A stretch of 64,000 nt of DNA, taken from contig CM060962.1 of the NCBI GenBank assembly GCA_030765045.1, positions 92,111,412 through 92,175,411 of the forward strand. Direction: 5' to 3'. The translations under genes and the position numbers were made by a program. Source of the stretch: Tenodera sinensis (lineage: Eukaryota > Arthropoda > Insecta > Mantodea > Mantidae). The notes under the pieces are model-generated. The model was not told the DNA's origin. It was given only the letters and a program-made list of their open reading frames with translations, and searched no databases. Positions within the stretch are counted from its first letter, which is position 1, and the number at the start of each line of letters is the position of its first letter. Below are positions 34,190-44,566 of this stretch, one piece after another.

Positions 34190-35120
34190 AGATCAGGAGT
34201 ATTCGGAATGTCGGGGATGGAGGATCAGCGCAAGGACACCGACAATCCCCCAGACGTGTGTGTTGGAGGTGTGGCCAGCCAGGACACCTAGCAAAGAGCT
34301 GCCCACACCAAGTCAGAGAACAGGCGATGCCAGCAGGTGGAAAGAAGGGTGGGCCTGAAGAGGGAGCAGCTTTCAGCCAAGGTAACCAATAGTCATCTTG
34401 GAGAATGGAAGTATTCAACACAACGGGAATGGGGAGTCAATTCAAGGACATCTGTGAAGACACCCTAGCAGAGTGTGTTGGGGATGCAGCCACCTGAGAC
34501 ATCTGGCAAGGCAATGCCCATGTGCAAGCTGATGGGTGTCAAGCAGTGTGTGCTGGGGATGTGGTCAACTAGGACATGTAGTGAAGGACTATCAACAGCC
34601 AAGTAGACAAGCTCACAGGAAACGAGTTAGGACCAGCATGGCATGGGGCACGTTGAAGCCGTCAGAGCTATCCTCTCAAGTGACGTATGCCTTGGACAGA
34701 TGAGTGGGAGACAACCTCATTGCAGACGACCAAATACAGGGAAGGCCATGCCGAGTACTAATGGACAAAGGTGCAACCCGATATAGTGCAGGAATTGCCA
34801 TCAAGGAAACCGGAGTGGCTCTAATAAATAGTGATGGTGTCAGGTGACACTTTGCCTTGGAAGAGGAGGCCTTAATGGAGCTGACTTTGGGGCAGAGTAT
34901 TGTAAGCTTATGGGTATTTGCCGTGATGGTGGCTGAGGAAATAATCCTGGAGCTGAACATTCTCAGGAGCAACGAGGGGACAGTCAGCATTGGCAGAAGG
35001 GTTCTGCTCCAAAGCCCCAACGAACTTCTTGGATTCCACAAGGTAACCCTGGTGATGGTTGAGGTTAAAGCTCGCCAAAAGTAAGATAGTCATGAAGGCA
35101 CAACCAGGATAGTCAGCTGT
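34190..35120 (+). pseudogene. Gypsy-like LTR retroelement gag/protease relic
   Basis: Plus-strand frames hold three zinc-knuckle-like units, CWRCGQPGHLAKSCP, CWGCSHLRHLARQCP and CWGCGQLGHVVKDYQ (last C lost). A protease-like stretch follows, with CRVLMDKGATRYSAGI in place of the usual DTGA and EEIILELNILRSNEGTVSI near its end. Frameshifts and stops occur between all of these. Gag binds the RNA and the protease matures the polyprotein. Here the active-site DTG reads DKG. No RT or integrase is visible. Confidence 0.65.
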
Positions 35121-35720
35121 CATGGAACCCTGTGGAACATGTTCACAAAGTGCACAAGATGGCCCATCAACACACCAAGGTGGTGAGCATCCAAATGGAG
35201 AGACTCAACACGACTGACAAGCCTGCATGGCCATACCACAGAGAAATGAGGATCAGCAATGCAATCTACTGCATGCAGAGGTGCCCCAAGGGAAGAGGCT
35301 GCCAGTGCAAGCCTGGTTGGAACGACCAGCCCTGAAGAGAGAGCGGTGTCACCTCAGCCGTGAAACCAGTTGCCAATGACTGGGGGTGGGGATTATCGTC
35401 CAACAGTCCAACCTTCTATCTGCCAGGCCGGACCAGGCTGACCAATACAGTGGTCAATGTGTGCCGTATTGCAATGCGAGAGACCTCCATTAGGTAGGAT
35501 CCAGAAGCTTCATTTCAAGAAAGATTTGCCATGGACTATATAAGGGGCTCGCTCATACTCAAGAGCCTATTAAAGGAGAGTGAAAGTCAGACAGTTAAAA
35601 CGTTTACAAATAGTATGGATAGTAATTGTGAATTGTGGTCCAGTAGTGACAGTTCAATTGTGATTCTATTCAATGGTTAAGTATATTGCTCTGAGGTTGT
35701 GCAATAGGGACTTAAATGGA
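35121..35720 (+). mobile_element. Possible 3' portion or LTR of the Gypsy-like relic
   Basis: After the protease-like block, the sequence carries an open frame of 67 codons with an unusual CPKGRGCQCKPGW stretch, then ACTATATAAGGGGCTCGC near 35532 and ATTAAA at 35571. A TATA box followed by a polyadenylation-like signal would suit an LTR, but no second copy exists in the window to prove it. Confidence 0.35.
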
Positions 35721-36691
35721 ACGTTAATGACATGCTAACCGATTAGAAGGCAAATGAAGTGTGATTAGCAGTGACTGGTGTTCTCCTTTGTTACACTATA
35801 TACCATCCAACAGCATTCAACAAAATCAAACCAATTTTCAACATATCCAAAATGGAAAAACCATCTTTTCATAAGAATATCCCATAAATTCAAAAACTAA
35901 ACTCTGAAATTGCACAAGGTAACATCAGGAATATAACAAACTGAATGCAAGAATTGTTTCAAACTTTACAAGGAGAAAACCAAAACAAACTGACAAACTA
36001 GAAAAAAGGAACATTTCAGAAATATAGGAATGAAAGAAAAGTTCACAGTAGCTTGGTACTTTTTACAGGAACATGTCATCAAAGAAAATCTGAAACTATT
36101 AAAACATGTAACAGATGCAACAATATTAGCAACATGGGAAAGTATAAACATCCAGAAGAACATAGACTGAATTATGAACTTCTAAATTCCTCCCAATGAT
36201 ATCCACTGGGATTCATTCATCCACCAGCAGGTAGAAGTAAGTCTACTTTGAGCAACATTTTCAGTGACAAAAAGCTGAATATGAACAAGCCCTCAGTAAA
36301 CATTAAGTGTTACATTATGTTTTAAATTTACTCATTTTGTTACGAGAGTCCATCAACCTTGCAAAATAGTCTGAGATCTTCAACATAAAAATAGTTGGAT
36401 TCTCAGTGATAAACCCAACGATAGAGATGTAAGCACTGTGTTATAATAGCAAAATTAAGTATTTTCATTTAACATTAGTATCAATTTTCCTTTCCTTTCC
36501 TTTTTTTTTCCTTTCTTTTTCCCCAATTAATTTAATGTTGGTAGTAGTATACTAAATAAGCCCTTGGATTCATGTCACCTGCATACACAAATTTTACCAT
36601 CTTCAATAGCGTTTCATTGCTCAACTTCCCTTAGTCAAATGGTCAACTATACTTTCAAGCATAAAGCACTGTAGTACTTAAAACAACTCAC
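35721..36691. other. No separate gene; probably intron of the minus-strand gene
   Basis: AT-rich sequence with a pyrimidine-rich run at 36488-36530. It lies downstream of the splice donor of the exon at 36692-36967, so it is presumably intronic. Confidence 0.4.
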
Positions 36692-36967
36692 CTTTCATCA
36701 GCATTTATTTTCTTCTTTCGTCCACGTTTCTTGGGAATGGCTTGCATTACCATTGGCTGACCACCACGTGGCATTGGATCATCATCAACAAAACTATATG
36801 GGTCTTCAGGTGGCTCACACTTAACTCCCATATGAGTGGGGCCATGCAAATGGTTCATCATCTTCTGGGCATCATTAGGCGGAGGAGGGCGTAATTCCAG
36901 ATCTCCACTTGTCTCATAGCCATCATCGTGTGGCTCTTGTTTCATTCCCCCTTCTGAGAACACAGAT
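36692..36967 (-). CDS. Internal exon of a host gene, AT-hook-like nuclear protein
   Basis: A 276-base internal exon on the minus strand. The acceptor is a T-rich tract ending TTTTTTTCTAG before 36967 and the donor is AAAG|GTGAGT after 36692. It starts with one base completing a codon and ends with two bases of the next, so it is symmetric and could be skipped without a frame change. The product is acidic and proline-rich (SGDLELRPPPPNDA, VKCEPPEDPYSFVDDDPMP) and ends with PKKRGRKKKI, an AT-hook-like and nuclear-localisation-like basic motif. MKQE and VKCE fit the sumoylation consensus. There are no stops or frame breaks, unlike almost all else here. It is probably part of a transcription or chromatin factor. 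I do not recognise which one, and I see no other exon of it in the window. Confidence 0.8.
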
Positions 36968-37494
36968 CTAGAAAAAAATATATACATAAAATTCTATAAA
37001 TCCCATAACATCATGGCTGTGAGCATTTTTAACTATACACATAACCTGCAGCTTATATTCCAAAGATTCCTCCCAGTTATTTGCACATTTATATTCTCTT
37101 ATGGGTGTGGTGAGAAATTCAACAGCTGAGAACTGACAGCATCAAAATGAATGTCTTAACTGGAGGTAAATCCTTAGGACATTGACATTTTAGCAGGGCT
37201 AATTATACAAGTAATCTCAACAAGGACTTAATGAAGATATAAATATCTTGCTCTTTAGGTTTATTTTCCGCTTCATTGCCTGTTATATCCTAAGAGTATT
37301 AAATGGTATTTTAAATTCTGGACTAAATAAAGCACAACGTTCCCTTGGCACAAAATGAGTCTACTACTATCACTGTTTCTGAAATTATGCGGTCTCCTTT
37401 TAATTCAATGTCTCTTTTCTCCACCTTTGAAAAAAGAAAATGAGAGAAACAATTACCTGTAAGTCTATTGTGTTACATTTTTATGCAAATACAA
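36968..37494. other. Presumed intron
   Basis: Upstream of the exon on the minus strand. AT-rich, with no recognised feature. Confidence 0.4.
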
Positions 37495-37700
37495 TTTATT
37501 TATTTATGCCAATAAACTTACCGTTGGTGTTTTTAAACAGATAAGCTGTGTGTGGGCAATGCTTGAGAGGTAGTCAGAACTGAAAAGTTGTAGCTCAATG
37601 GTTAGAGCATCCGCCTGGTAAGTAGAGGGTCTCATGTCCCAGCTGTGTCATTGAATTTTTCAGTTCTGGTTCTACCTCTCAAACAATTATTAATTTACTT
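37495..37700 (+). mobile_element. SINE family D, fold-back form
   Basis: The left arm reads CTTGAGAGGTAG-TCAGAACTGAAAA, followed by a tRNA-like unit (TAGCTCAATGGTTAGAGCAT as A box; GGTCTCATGTCCCAGCT in B-box position). Then comes the inverse arm TTTTTCAGTTCTGGTTCTACCTCTCAA (shown here as two short blocks: TTTTTCAGTTCTGG and TTCTACCTCTCAA). The tRNA module is thus enclosed by inverted copies of the SINE body. Pol III transcripts would fold into a hairpin. Confidence 0.8.
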
Positions 37701-37789
37701 ATTTATATTAAATACATACTTGAATATGACATTCAGCCCAGGTTCTTAGTCTGTCATATCCATCCAACATAGTTACTTATAAAAACTAG

Positions 37790-38062
37790 GGCCAAGGATT
37801 GCCGCCCAGCAGCTGCGTGCCTCACCTCTGCCCACTACAGGCACCATTGGTGGGGTGCAGTGGGACGTGGTCAGCACCCCGAGCCCTTCCAGCCAGTTAT
37901 ATGGCCTTCTCGACCTGGGGTCGCTACTTCTCCATCAAGTATCTCCTCAATTGGTCCCCGCGGGACCTAACGAGGCTGAGAGCACCGCGTGCCAGACCTC
38001 CCAGAGGGGATAAAATCCCCATGTTGGTACCGGGGATCGAACCCGGGTCCTCCTTGCCAGAG
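37790..38062 (-). mobile_element. Possible tRNA-derived SINE, GC-rich
   Basis: A 270-base patch far richer in GC than its surroundings, ending (on the minus strand, starting) with a B-box-like GGTTCGATCCCCGGTACC split from GACCCGGGTTCGA. The TATACATA tail would lie at the other end. I see no second copy in the window, so this rests on the tRNA-like motif and the composition. Confidence 0.45.
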
Positions 38063-38133
38063 GTGGTCATAATTACTTATACATACATTTTTACTTCTCT
38101 ATAGCTATCTAATGCATTATAATACCAAATATT

Positions 38134-38246
38134 AATTAAGGCTTCACGGGTGATCAGCCATGTGAGGATTAAAAACATTAAGCTTTCGGCTGATCATCCG
38201 TGAAACCTTAATTAATAACGGTCGCTGTGAAAACTTTAAATCTTAC
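38134..38246. mobile_element. Short insertion with hairpin and 13-bp target duplication
   Basis: AATACCAAATATT occurs at 38121-38133 and again, exactly, at 38247-38259. The inserted 113 bases hold a hairpin with arms TTAAGGCTTCACGGGTGATC and GATCATCCGTGAAACCTTAA around a loop of about 26 bases. No protein is coded. The duplication length suits a retroposed fragment better than a cut-and-paste element. Confidence 0.75.
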
Positions 38247-38269
38247 AATACCAAATATTGTTAATTCTG

Positions 38270-38560
38270 TTCTCTTTGTACAGACCAGTTCCATTTTCTC
38301 TTAACTCTACTTAAAAACTGACTTAAGTTCCTGACCTCCTTTCTATGAATCCTCTTAAATGCTTTTCTCCTATCCCCTTTCTCCTATTTCTGCCCCATAA
38401 ATTCTTTCCTCCATAAGTCCGTTCCTTGGCAGTCAAAGACTATATGCTCCAGATCTTCCTTACCTCCACTAAAGGACAATGGCTCTGAGGGATACCCTTT
38501 CTTAGTCCTCTCAACCTCCGAACACCAGTTCTTAGCCATGCTATTGCCTCCTTTTGTTCA
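38270..38560 (-). pseudogene. LINE ORF2 C-terminal zinc-motif fragment
   Basis: On the minus strand WLRTGVRRLRGLRKGIPQSH and CPL, then GKEDLEHIVFDCQGTDLWRK and EFMGQK, form the C-terminal Cys-His motif region common downstream of RNase H in I/R1/Jockey-like LINEs. A frame change lies between the two blocks. A short, isolated 5'-truncated piece. Confidence 0.6.
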
Positions 38561-38884
38561 TTGTTTACCTTATCAATTCACAGTCCCTGCAGATCTAAGC
38601 TACTAAATTGGACATTAAACATGTCACAAAAGAAAAGAACCAAAACGAAAGAAAAATGTAAACAAAAAAGAAAATGTTTGTCTATTTCAGTCCTAAAGAC
38701 TGAACTAACTGTAACAGAAATGTTGTATAAATACACTGATTCAAATATTTAGATTAGATGCAAAAACATTGGATTGAAAATGTAGGAAAATAAATATTCA
38801 GCATTAATTAAGGAAATTAAAGCTATTAACAGTGAAGCAACAAGATTCTAAAGTAAGAACAAATTAGAAACTAAAAACTTCACT

Positions 38885-39600
38885 TATCTTAGTAATGTAG
38901 CAAGTTATTTTTTCAACCACTGACTCGAGTTTCAAGTTGTCTCCAACTCATTCTCAAAACTAAAATATTCAGCATGCTTATCAATTTGTATGATACTGGC
39001 TGAGAGTCTAATAATGCTGATAACAATAGTTTCGTTATGCTCATTTCCAAATTGATGACAAAATACTTCAAACAAGGCTGGAATAGTCCCTTTAGAACAA
39101 ATAATATCCAATGATCTGAATGTCAGAGATTGTAATAATGTCTAGTTGGTGTATGTGCATGGGTTTCTTAGCATGGACATCACCAGACTGTTAGCTGTAG
39201 GCTTCAGCATGAACTGCTGGCTCAATTATTGTCACTGTGGGGATCACTGGATCAATGACAATCATATCAATATGCAGTGCACTAAATACTGTTTTCAGAT
39301 ATTCGATGAACTTCCTTATAACAGTGAATACTTTCGGCCTCAGTACATTTGCTTGTAAGAACCTGATCTTATGGTGCCAGGCATTTATAACAGTTCCCCA
39401 TAGAAGTACCCAAAATTTGACCATTGCTATCAAACTCACTATGGCATCACCTGCAAAGGACACCATTTCAGGATCTACCTGGGATAGTTCTTGTCTCTTT
39501 CTAATCAGATCAGTTGAGACCTTCAGCTCTGCTTACCCATATCTTGACAGGTATTTATTCCTAGCTCAGTGCCACACCTTTACCTTTATGAAATAGTGAC
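38885..39600 (-). pseudogene. Unidentified coding-like relic
   Basis: On the minus strand one frame runs from about 39560 (KYLSRYG, a stop, AELKVSTDLIRKRQELSQ) through MVSFAGDAIVSLIAMVKFWV and VLRPKVFTVIRKFIEYLKTV to a stop at 39191. A second frame shifted by one base continues LQSLTFRSLDIICSKGTIPA and HNETIVISIIRLSASIIQID to about 38890. Together that is nearly 230 codons with one stop and one frameshift, more than chance would give. I do not recognise the protein. It may be an old host-gene copy, since the helical, leucine/isoleucine-rich makeup is not transposase-like, or an unknown TE. Confidence 0.4.
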
Positions 39601-39825
39601 TCCTCAAATCTTACGATTCTTTTGGCAATGCAGGATCATTTCATGATTCTGAGCCCAAGGTGGTGCCAGCAAGATTCCTGTTCCTTGAATTGATAGCATG
39701 TGCTGTTAATTAAGATATAATTGGTGCATATTATGTTTCTACAGAAATGTATAAATGGAGTGAAAGGGTCCCATTTTGAGGAAAAATTCTAAGTTACTTA
39801 TATTTTGTGTCGGTGTACAGCACAA

Positions 39826-40064
39826 TTTTTTTTTTTTTGTAATGTTTAACGCCCACTTTTACTACATGTGGTACCACAGGTAGTGACAATGATGATACAT
39901 GGGATGAAGATGGAGCACCGATGGAATAAGATGGTGGGGGAAACTGGAAAACCTGGAGAGAACCCCCTCCTGAGCCACTTTGTCCACCACAAATTCCACA
40001 AGCAATCACCTGGGCTGCTTTGGTGAGAGTCAAATGGTCTAACCACTCAGCCATGGCAAGGCCT
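39826..40064 (-). mobile_element. SINE family A, full length
   Basis: Minus-strand head GCCATGGCTGAGTGGTTAGA and CCATTTGACTCTCACCAAAG is tRNA-like. The body includes GGTGCTCCATCTTCATCCC and TGTGGTACCACATGTAG-type blocks and it ends GGGCGTTAAACATTACAAAA with a long A tail (T run at 39826-39838). Confidence 0.9.
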
Positions 40065-40219
40065 AGCGCATATTAAGAATAGCTGTTGGACGCTGCAGAA
40101 TATCTTGAATCTATTTCTGGTTACACTAGCCAACAGTGAAAATGTTGGAAACAAAATAAAGAACAAAACTAGAATACTTGACTGGGAAAGTGAAGTTCCC
40201 GAACTCTATGAGGACAATA

Positions 40220-41180
40220 TTTCTAAAAGATGCTTAGTACACAACAGCTCATGGTTTTTTGCTCAGTTTGTTTTGCCAATATATGAATTTGATTCACAAA
40301 AGATGTAAGTGGTAGCTCCACTTTATTCTCACAATTAGCAGCATTTGACAGTCCAAGTTTTACAGGGACATAAACAGCCTGTAGCATATGTAAATGTAAA
40401 AAGTCAACTGTGGAAGGATGGTCATCACAGCTTAAAGAAGGCATAATTCCAAAGTGCCGTTCAAGGGGGTCTTGATTGAATTTTGCTGTTAAGACGTATG
40501 CAAATCCTCTATTCCATAAATACTCGGATACTTCCAAAGTACTTTTTAAGGTGACTCTAAGAGATTCCATTGTCCTAGTTGAGCAGATATTTTCAGACAT
40601 TATGCGAAAGAGATCTTTTAGTACTCTGTGAGATTGCGAATTTTTATAGAGTGCTTTAATTGGAACTGTGGAGTTTAATGCATCTACAAAATTATTTACA
40701 TCTCTTGTGAAAAGTTATGTATTTTCGCTTCCCTTAAATTTTTCAAAATTAATTTTCCTGAAGTAGTCAATGCCATTTGCAGTGCACTTACTGAACAATT
40801 GAAAACACAGTCTCACATTCATTCTCTGAAAAGAGGTGGGGTCTATGTGGGATGAGGTCAATTTCGGGCAAACTCTAAGACCAGGAAATTTAGGAGAAGT
40901 GTCAGCTTCATAAATTTATCTATAAAAATTATATTGGATGCTCTTATTTCTATATAAGACATCCACCTTATCATGAAAATAATTTCTCATGCATTTTATT
41001 ATGTGGACGCAATCTGAAAAAGCCCATATTCTTCTTTTGTCATCAAGTGGGTGCTGGATACTACATTGTACATTTTCACATGTTGCCCCTCGTTCTATGA
41101 GTTTTCTATAATCTTCTATTGCTTTTGATGGTAAGTTATTGGATTGAAGCCTTTTTTGAGACATGGTAGGGCTTTGTTGA
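40220..41180 (-). pseudogene. P-element/THAP9-type transposase relic, second copy
   Basis: On the minus strand CSIQHPLDDKRRIWAFSDCV and HIIKCMRNYFHDKV (41090-40960) match the QxPxDPxRxVYFxxDxPHLIK catalytic block of P-type transposases. A decayed middle follows, with FVDALNS-like and KALYKNSQSHR blocks. ESLRVTLKSTLEVSEYLW, VLTAKFNQDPLERHFGIM and DDHPSTVDFLHLHMLQAVYV are the C-terminal blocks. Several frame changes separate them. The N-terminal THAP finger is absent. A LINE derivative is inserted at or next to its upstream end (41213). It differs from the P-like relic at 26305-27251. Confidence 0.82.
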
Positions 41181-41212
41181 ATGGTTTCTTTGGTTTCATA
41201 TTCATGTTCATA

Positions 41213-41765
41213 GACTCAGGTGTCTCCGTCTAGGGGATATGTGAATAGTGACCACAAGGTACCCAAGCTGAGCAGAACATAACTTCCACTTACTGGTGTT
41301 TTGCTCCTCACTGTAACTTTTCTATCTGACCTTACCTTGGTCATCTCTTGTTCTCTTCCGGCCCCGATGCTATTAGGGTTCCCGAAGGCTAGGAAGTCTT
41401 TATTTTTCCAACCTCTCCATTTCTCTAATTTCTCTATAAAATCTTAACCCCTAACATGCTGACCTGTCATGGCATGTAATACATCCTCTGATTGGTAATC
41501 AGAGGATATGGTCTGTGAATTTATTTTGATAACTCTCCCGGTCAGGTCGGTGAGACCCGTAAACCAACAACAAGTGTGGTCCTCCAGACATTCTAGGGGT
41601 TGTGAGAGAGCAATGTGACCGCCAAAACATAAAAATATAGTGCTCTCTAAAAAGCGGTTACTATTACTGCTATTGCTCTCTTCAATATCATCAGTGAAAA
41701 ATATTGGAGAGCAAGAGGATTAATGACTTCATTGTCAGAAATCCAGCATTAGCTAACAACAACAA
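41213..41765 (+). mobile_element. LINE family E deletion derivative, copy 1
   Basis: About 480 bases of LINE E 5' UTR (TCTCCGTCTAGGGGATATG ... TCTTCAATATCATCAG) joined directly to the last 70 or so bases of LINE E (GAAAAATATTGGAGAGCAAG ... CATTAGCTAACAACAAC). All ORF sequence is missing. The copy at 48703-49247 has the same join and differs at only about ten positions. The full element at 52066-55790 shows both parts in their proper places. Confidence 0.9.
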
Positions 41766-42183
41766 CAGTGAAAATGTAACTGCGATTAAATATTTAATAA
41801 CTATATCAACCATGCTGATAACGAAAACGACAATAAAAAACATGAATTAGCTCTCATTTCCATGTTAAAGGGAGGTGTATTTAATTATATTTAAGTATAT
41901 GCTATTAGCATTCCTTGTCAGTGCCTTCCCATATAAGGTTCGAAGTCCTGCTGATGGTAGACAGTGAAGAAGTTTTAGGCAACAATAGCTGTGTGTATTT
42001 TGTCGCTATTTTAACCTGAGCTTGTAGCAACAAGGGGAAGGAGAAGAGGAAAGGAGGAGCAGAGCACGTTTCATTTAAGCATAGTTTCAGTCTGTAACAA
42101 CCTGTGTTCTGGTAGTATGCTGGAAGAACATGTTACTGTAGTGTAGTTAGTGTGTGTAGTGATTGTAATTCCTGTGATTCAAT
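41766..42183. other. No gene seen
   Basis: Flank of the LINE derivative and leader of the TE relic to the right. Nothing coding. Confidence 0.45.
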
Positions 42184-43817
42184 ATGCCTTGTGAATGCGT
42201 AAACAGTACTGACAATTTTTGCTACATTTGCAGAGTACATTGAAATTGCAAAGGAGGCCAAAAATGCCATATATTAGGAAGGCATACACACAGTACCTTT
42301 GCTGTGAAATCAGGAACCAGGACAAGTGCTGGGCTTCTCATGTATATTGCACATCTTGTGTCATGAGAGATTCTCCATGGGCTTTGCTATACTCATGATC
42401 TGATGAGAACCATTAAACCATGTGAATGATTATTACTTTTGTATGACAACTCCATTTACACATGGTATTTCCAAGAGAAACTCTTCCTTGACATATCCTC
42501 AAATACTGTCAGTCAATGTGACCAATGCCTCATGGAAACAGACTGCCTGTTCCTGTCCCAACTGGCTGAGTGACAAGGGGGTCAGTGAAACTAGTGCTGC
42601 ACAATCACCTTCAAAAACCAGTTCTTCGAAAGATGCTGATTTTGTGTGTAACAATGAGTGTACAGAGATTCACAAAATAACAGTGTAAACTAAATGACCT
42701 AGTGAGAGATCTGGGATTGCCGAAAGGTAAAGCTGAACTGTTGGCATCAAGATAACAGTGGAATTGTCATGATAATACAGTAAATGCAACTGGATTCTGC
42801 AACCGCCATAAGCCATTCCTTCCATTTTTCAAAAGTGAAAAGAACTTGCTATTTTGTAGTGATGTACAGGGACTAATGGTAGCTATGGCCATTGACTATA
42901 AAAGTGATGAGTGGAAGTTGTTCGACTCCTCCAAAGTCTCAAGTGTGTGCTGCTGCAAAATGGCAACGCATTACCATCAATTCTGATTGGGTATGCACCT
43001 TACATGAAAGAAACATATGATAATATGAAACAATTGTTATTGCAATTGAAATATGACAAGTTTAAATGGCAAATTTCTGGGGATGTAAAAGTCATAGGCA
43101 TATTACTTAGGCTACAACACGGCTACACCAAATTCTGTTGCTTCCTGTGCCTCTGGGATAGCTGTGCCAAAGCTCTTCATTATAAAAAGAAAGACTGGCC
43201 TAAGCATCAATCAGTTGAACTGGAATCTCACAATGCACAAAGCTCTTGAACCTAAAAACATAATTCTCCCCTCTCTTTATGTAAAATTGGGCCTAATGAA
43301 AAACTTTGTTAAGGCCATGGACAAAACTGGGGAAGCATTTCTCTACTTGCACGAGAAATTTCTATGCCTTAGTGAGGCAAAAATAAACGACAGGATTTTC
43401 GTGGGTCCCCAGATATACAAACTGTACAAAGATGAGCATTTCACCACCATCCAGACAGGTGATGAAAAGTTAGCTTAGGATGCTTTTGTTCAAGTGCCAA
43501 CAAATTTTCTAGGAAATAAGAGGACAGAAAACTATAAGGATCTAATGGCAAATGTTCTGCACTGCTACAATAGACCAGAGAGCAACATGTCCTTAAAGTT
43601 ACAATTCTTAGATTCCTACATGGATTTCCTTCCTAACAGCTGTGGTGCTGTAAGCAACAAACATAAGGAACACTTCCAACAGCAAATTTTGGATGTGGAA
43701 ATGAGCTATCACGGAAAGAGTAGTGCATCAATGTTAGCTGATTACTGCTGGACACTAATCAGGGGATCACCAGCAAAAGCCTACAAACGCCGGGCAAAGC
43801 GGTTGCACCTTCAGTGA
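42184..43817 (+). pseudogene. Relic of a multi-copy arthropod TE-type protein, unnamed family
   Basis: Starts at ATG 42184 with MPCECVNSTDNFCYICR, a cysteine-rich N-terminus. Later blocks include the FCMTTPFTHGISKRNSSLTY region and VVRLLQSLKCVLLQNGNALP. GYAPYMKETYDNMKQLLLQL, KVIGILLRLQHGYTKFCCFL and CLWDS follow, then LGLMKNFVKAMDKTGEAFLY, VGPQIYKL, MSLKLQFLDSYMDFLPNSCG and ASMLADYCWTLIRGSPAK. I recognise this set from large families of uncharacterised arthropod proteins present in many genomic copies. The function is unknown to me, and TE origin is inferred from copy number. At least four stops or frame changes break this copy. Confidence 0.65.
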
Positions 43818-44160
43818 CCTTCCTCAGAGGGATAATACAAAGGTAAATGCATAAGTTTATGTAGGCAATAAGGTATAACATTTTCATTATCAGCACACCC
43901 GCAAACATAAAGATTAGCTGTTTTCATGCCAGTTACAGAAAAAAAGTAAAATTTTGTTGGCTAATGTTAGCAAAGCTGTGTCATTTAAACATTTAATGGA
44001 CACTGAATGTTAAGGAGTCATCAAAAACAAAAGCACATTTCCAGCTAGGACATACATAAAAATGTCAAATATTTAGTGTTTTGTGTACTTACAGGAGTGG
44101 ATCTGAAGCCAGAAAAACTTAACTGATTTTTTAAGCTTTCCACCCATTTTCTGATTTCAA
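43818..44160. other. No gene seen
   Basis: AT-rich, nothing recognised. Confidence 0.45.
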
Positions 44161-44171
44161 AAACTATTTTA

Positions 44172-44435
44172 TCATTGGCTATAACACAAACATTTTATGG
44201 CTTCCTCCAGCCATATGGATGAAATATGACCATCTATCATGATTGGTATTTCTCCTAGAGCTACATTTAAAATATAAATACACTTTACTTTGAAGATATT
44301 AGTATTTAAACCAATTTCATTAAATCTATTACTTCTTATATGTGCAGAAGTAGATGCAACATTTCTTGCTACTAGAGCAGAGTTGTCTGCAAAGTGCATT
44401 ACCGCTAAATTTGGCAAACCTAAAACCATACCCAA
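44172..44435 (-). pseudogene. LINE reverse transcriptase fragment
   Basis: The 87-codon minus-strand frame has NLAVMHFADNSALVARN, which resembles the FADD box and following residues of a LINE RT with the second Asp changed to Asn. IGLNTNIFKVKCIYIL then matches the LxINxxKTxxM thumb-side motif. Too short to place in a clade. Confidence 0.55.
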
Positions 44436-44566
44436 AGCACATTATCACTAAATTTTGCAAACCTAAAACCATACCCAAAGCACATTACCGCTAAATTTGA
44501 CAAACCTAAAACCACACCCAAAGCACATTACTGCTAAACTTGGCAAACTTAAAATCATACCCAAGC
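44394..44566. repeat. 43-bp tandem repeat, four units
   Basis: Units begin GCACATTACCGCTAAATTTG and end CCTAAAACCATACCCAAA, with a few differences between units. The first unit overlaps the LINE RT fragment at its FADN region, so the array was probably built by duplication of that LINE sequence. Confidence 0.9.

Noticed and set aside
39237..39596. Plus-strand 119-codon frame
   Set aside because: It is the shadow of the minus-strand coding-like block, which has the better continuity.
44394..44566. Array with spacers
   Set aside because: Contiguous 43-bp tandem units without unique spacers.
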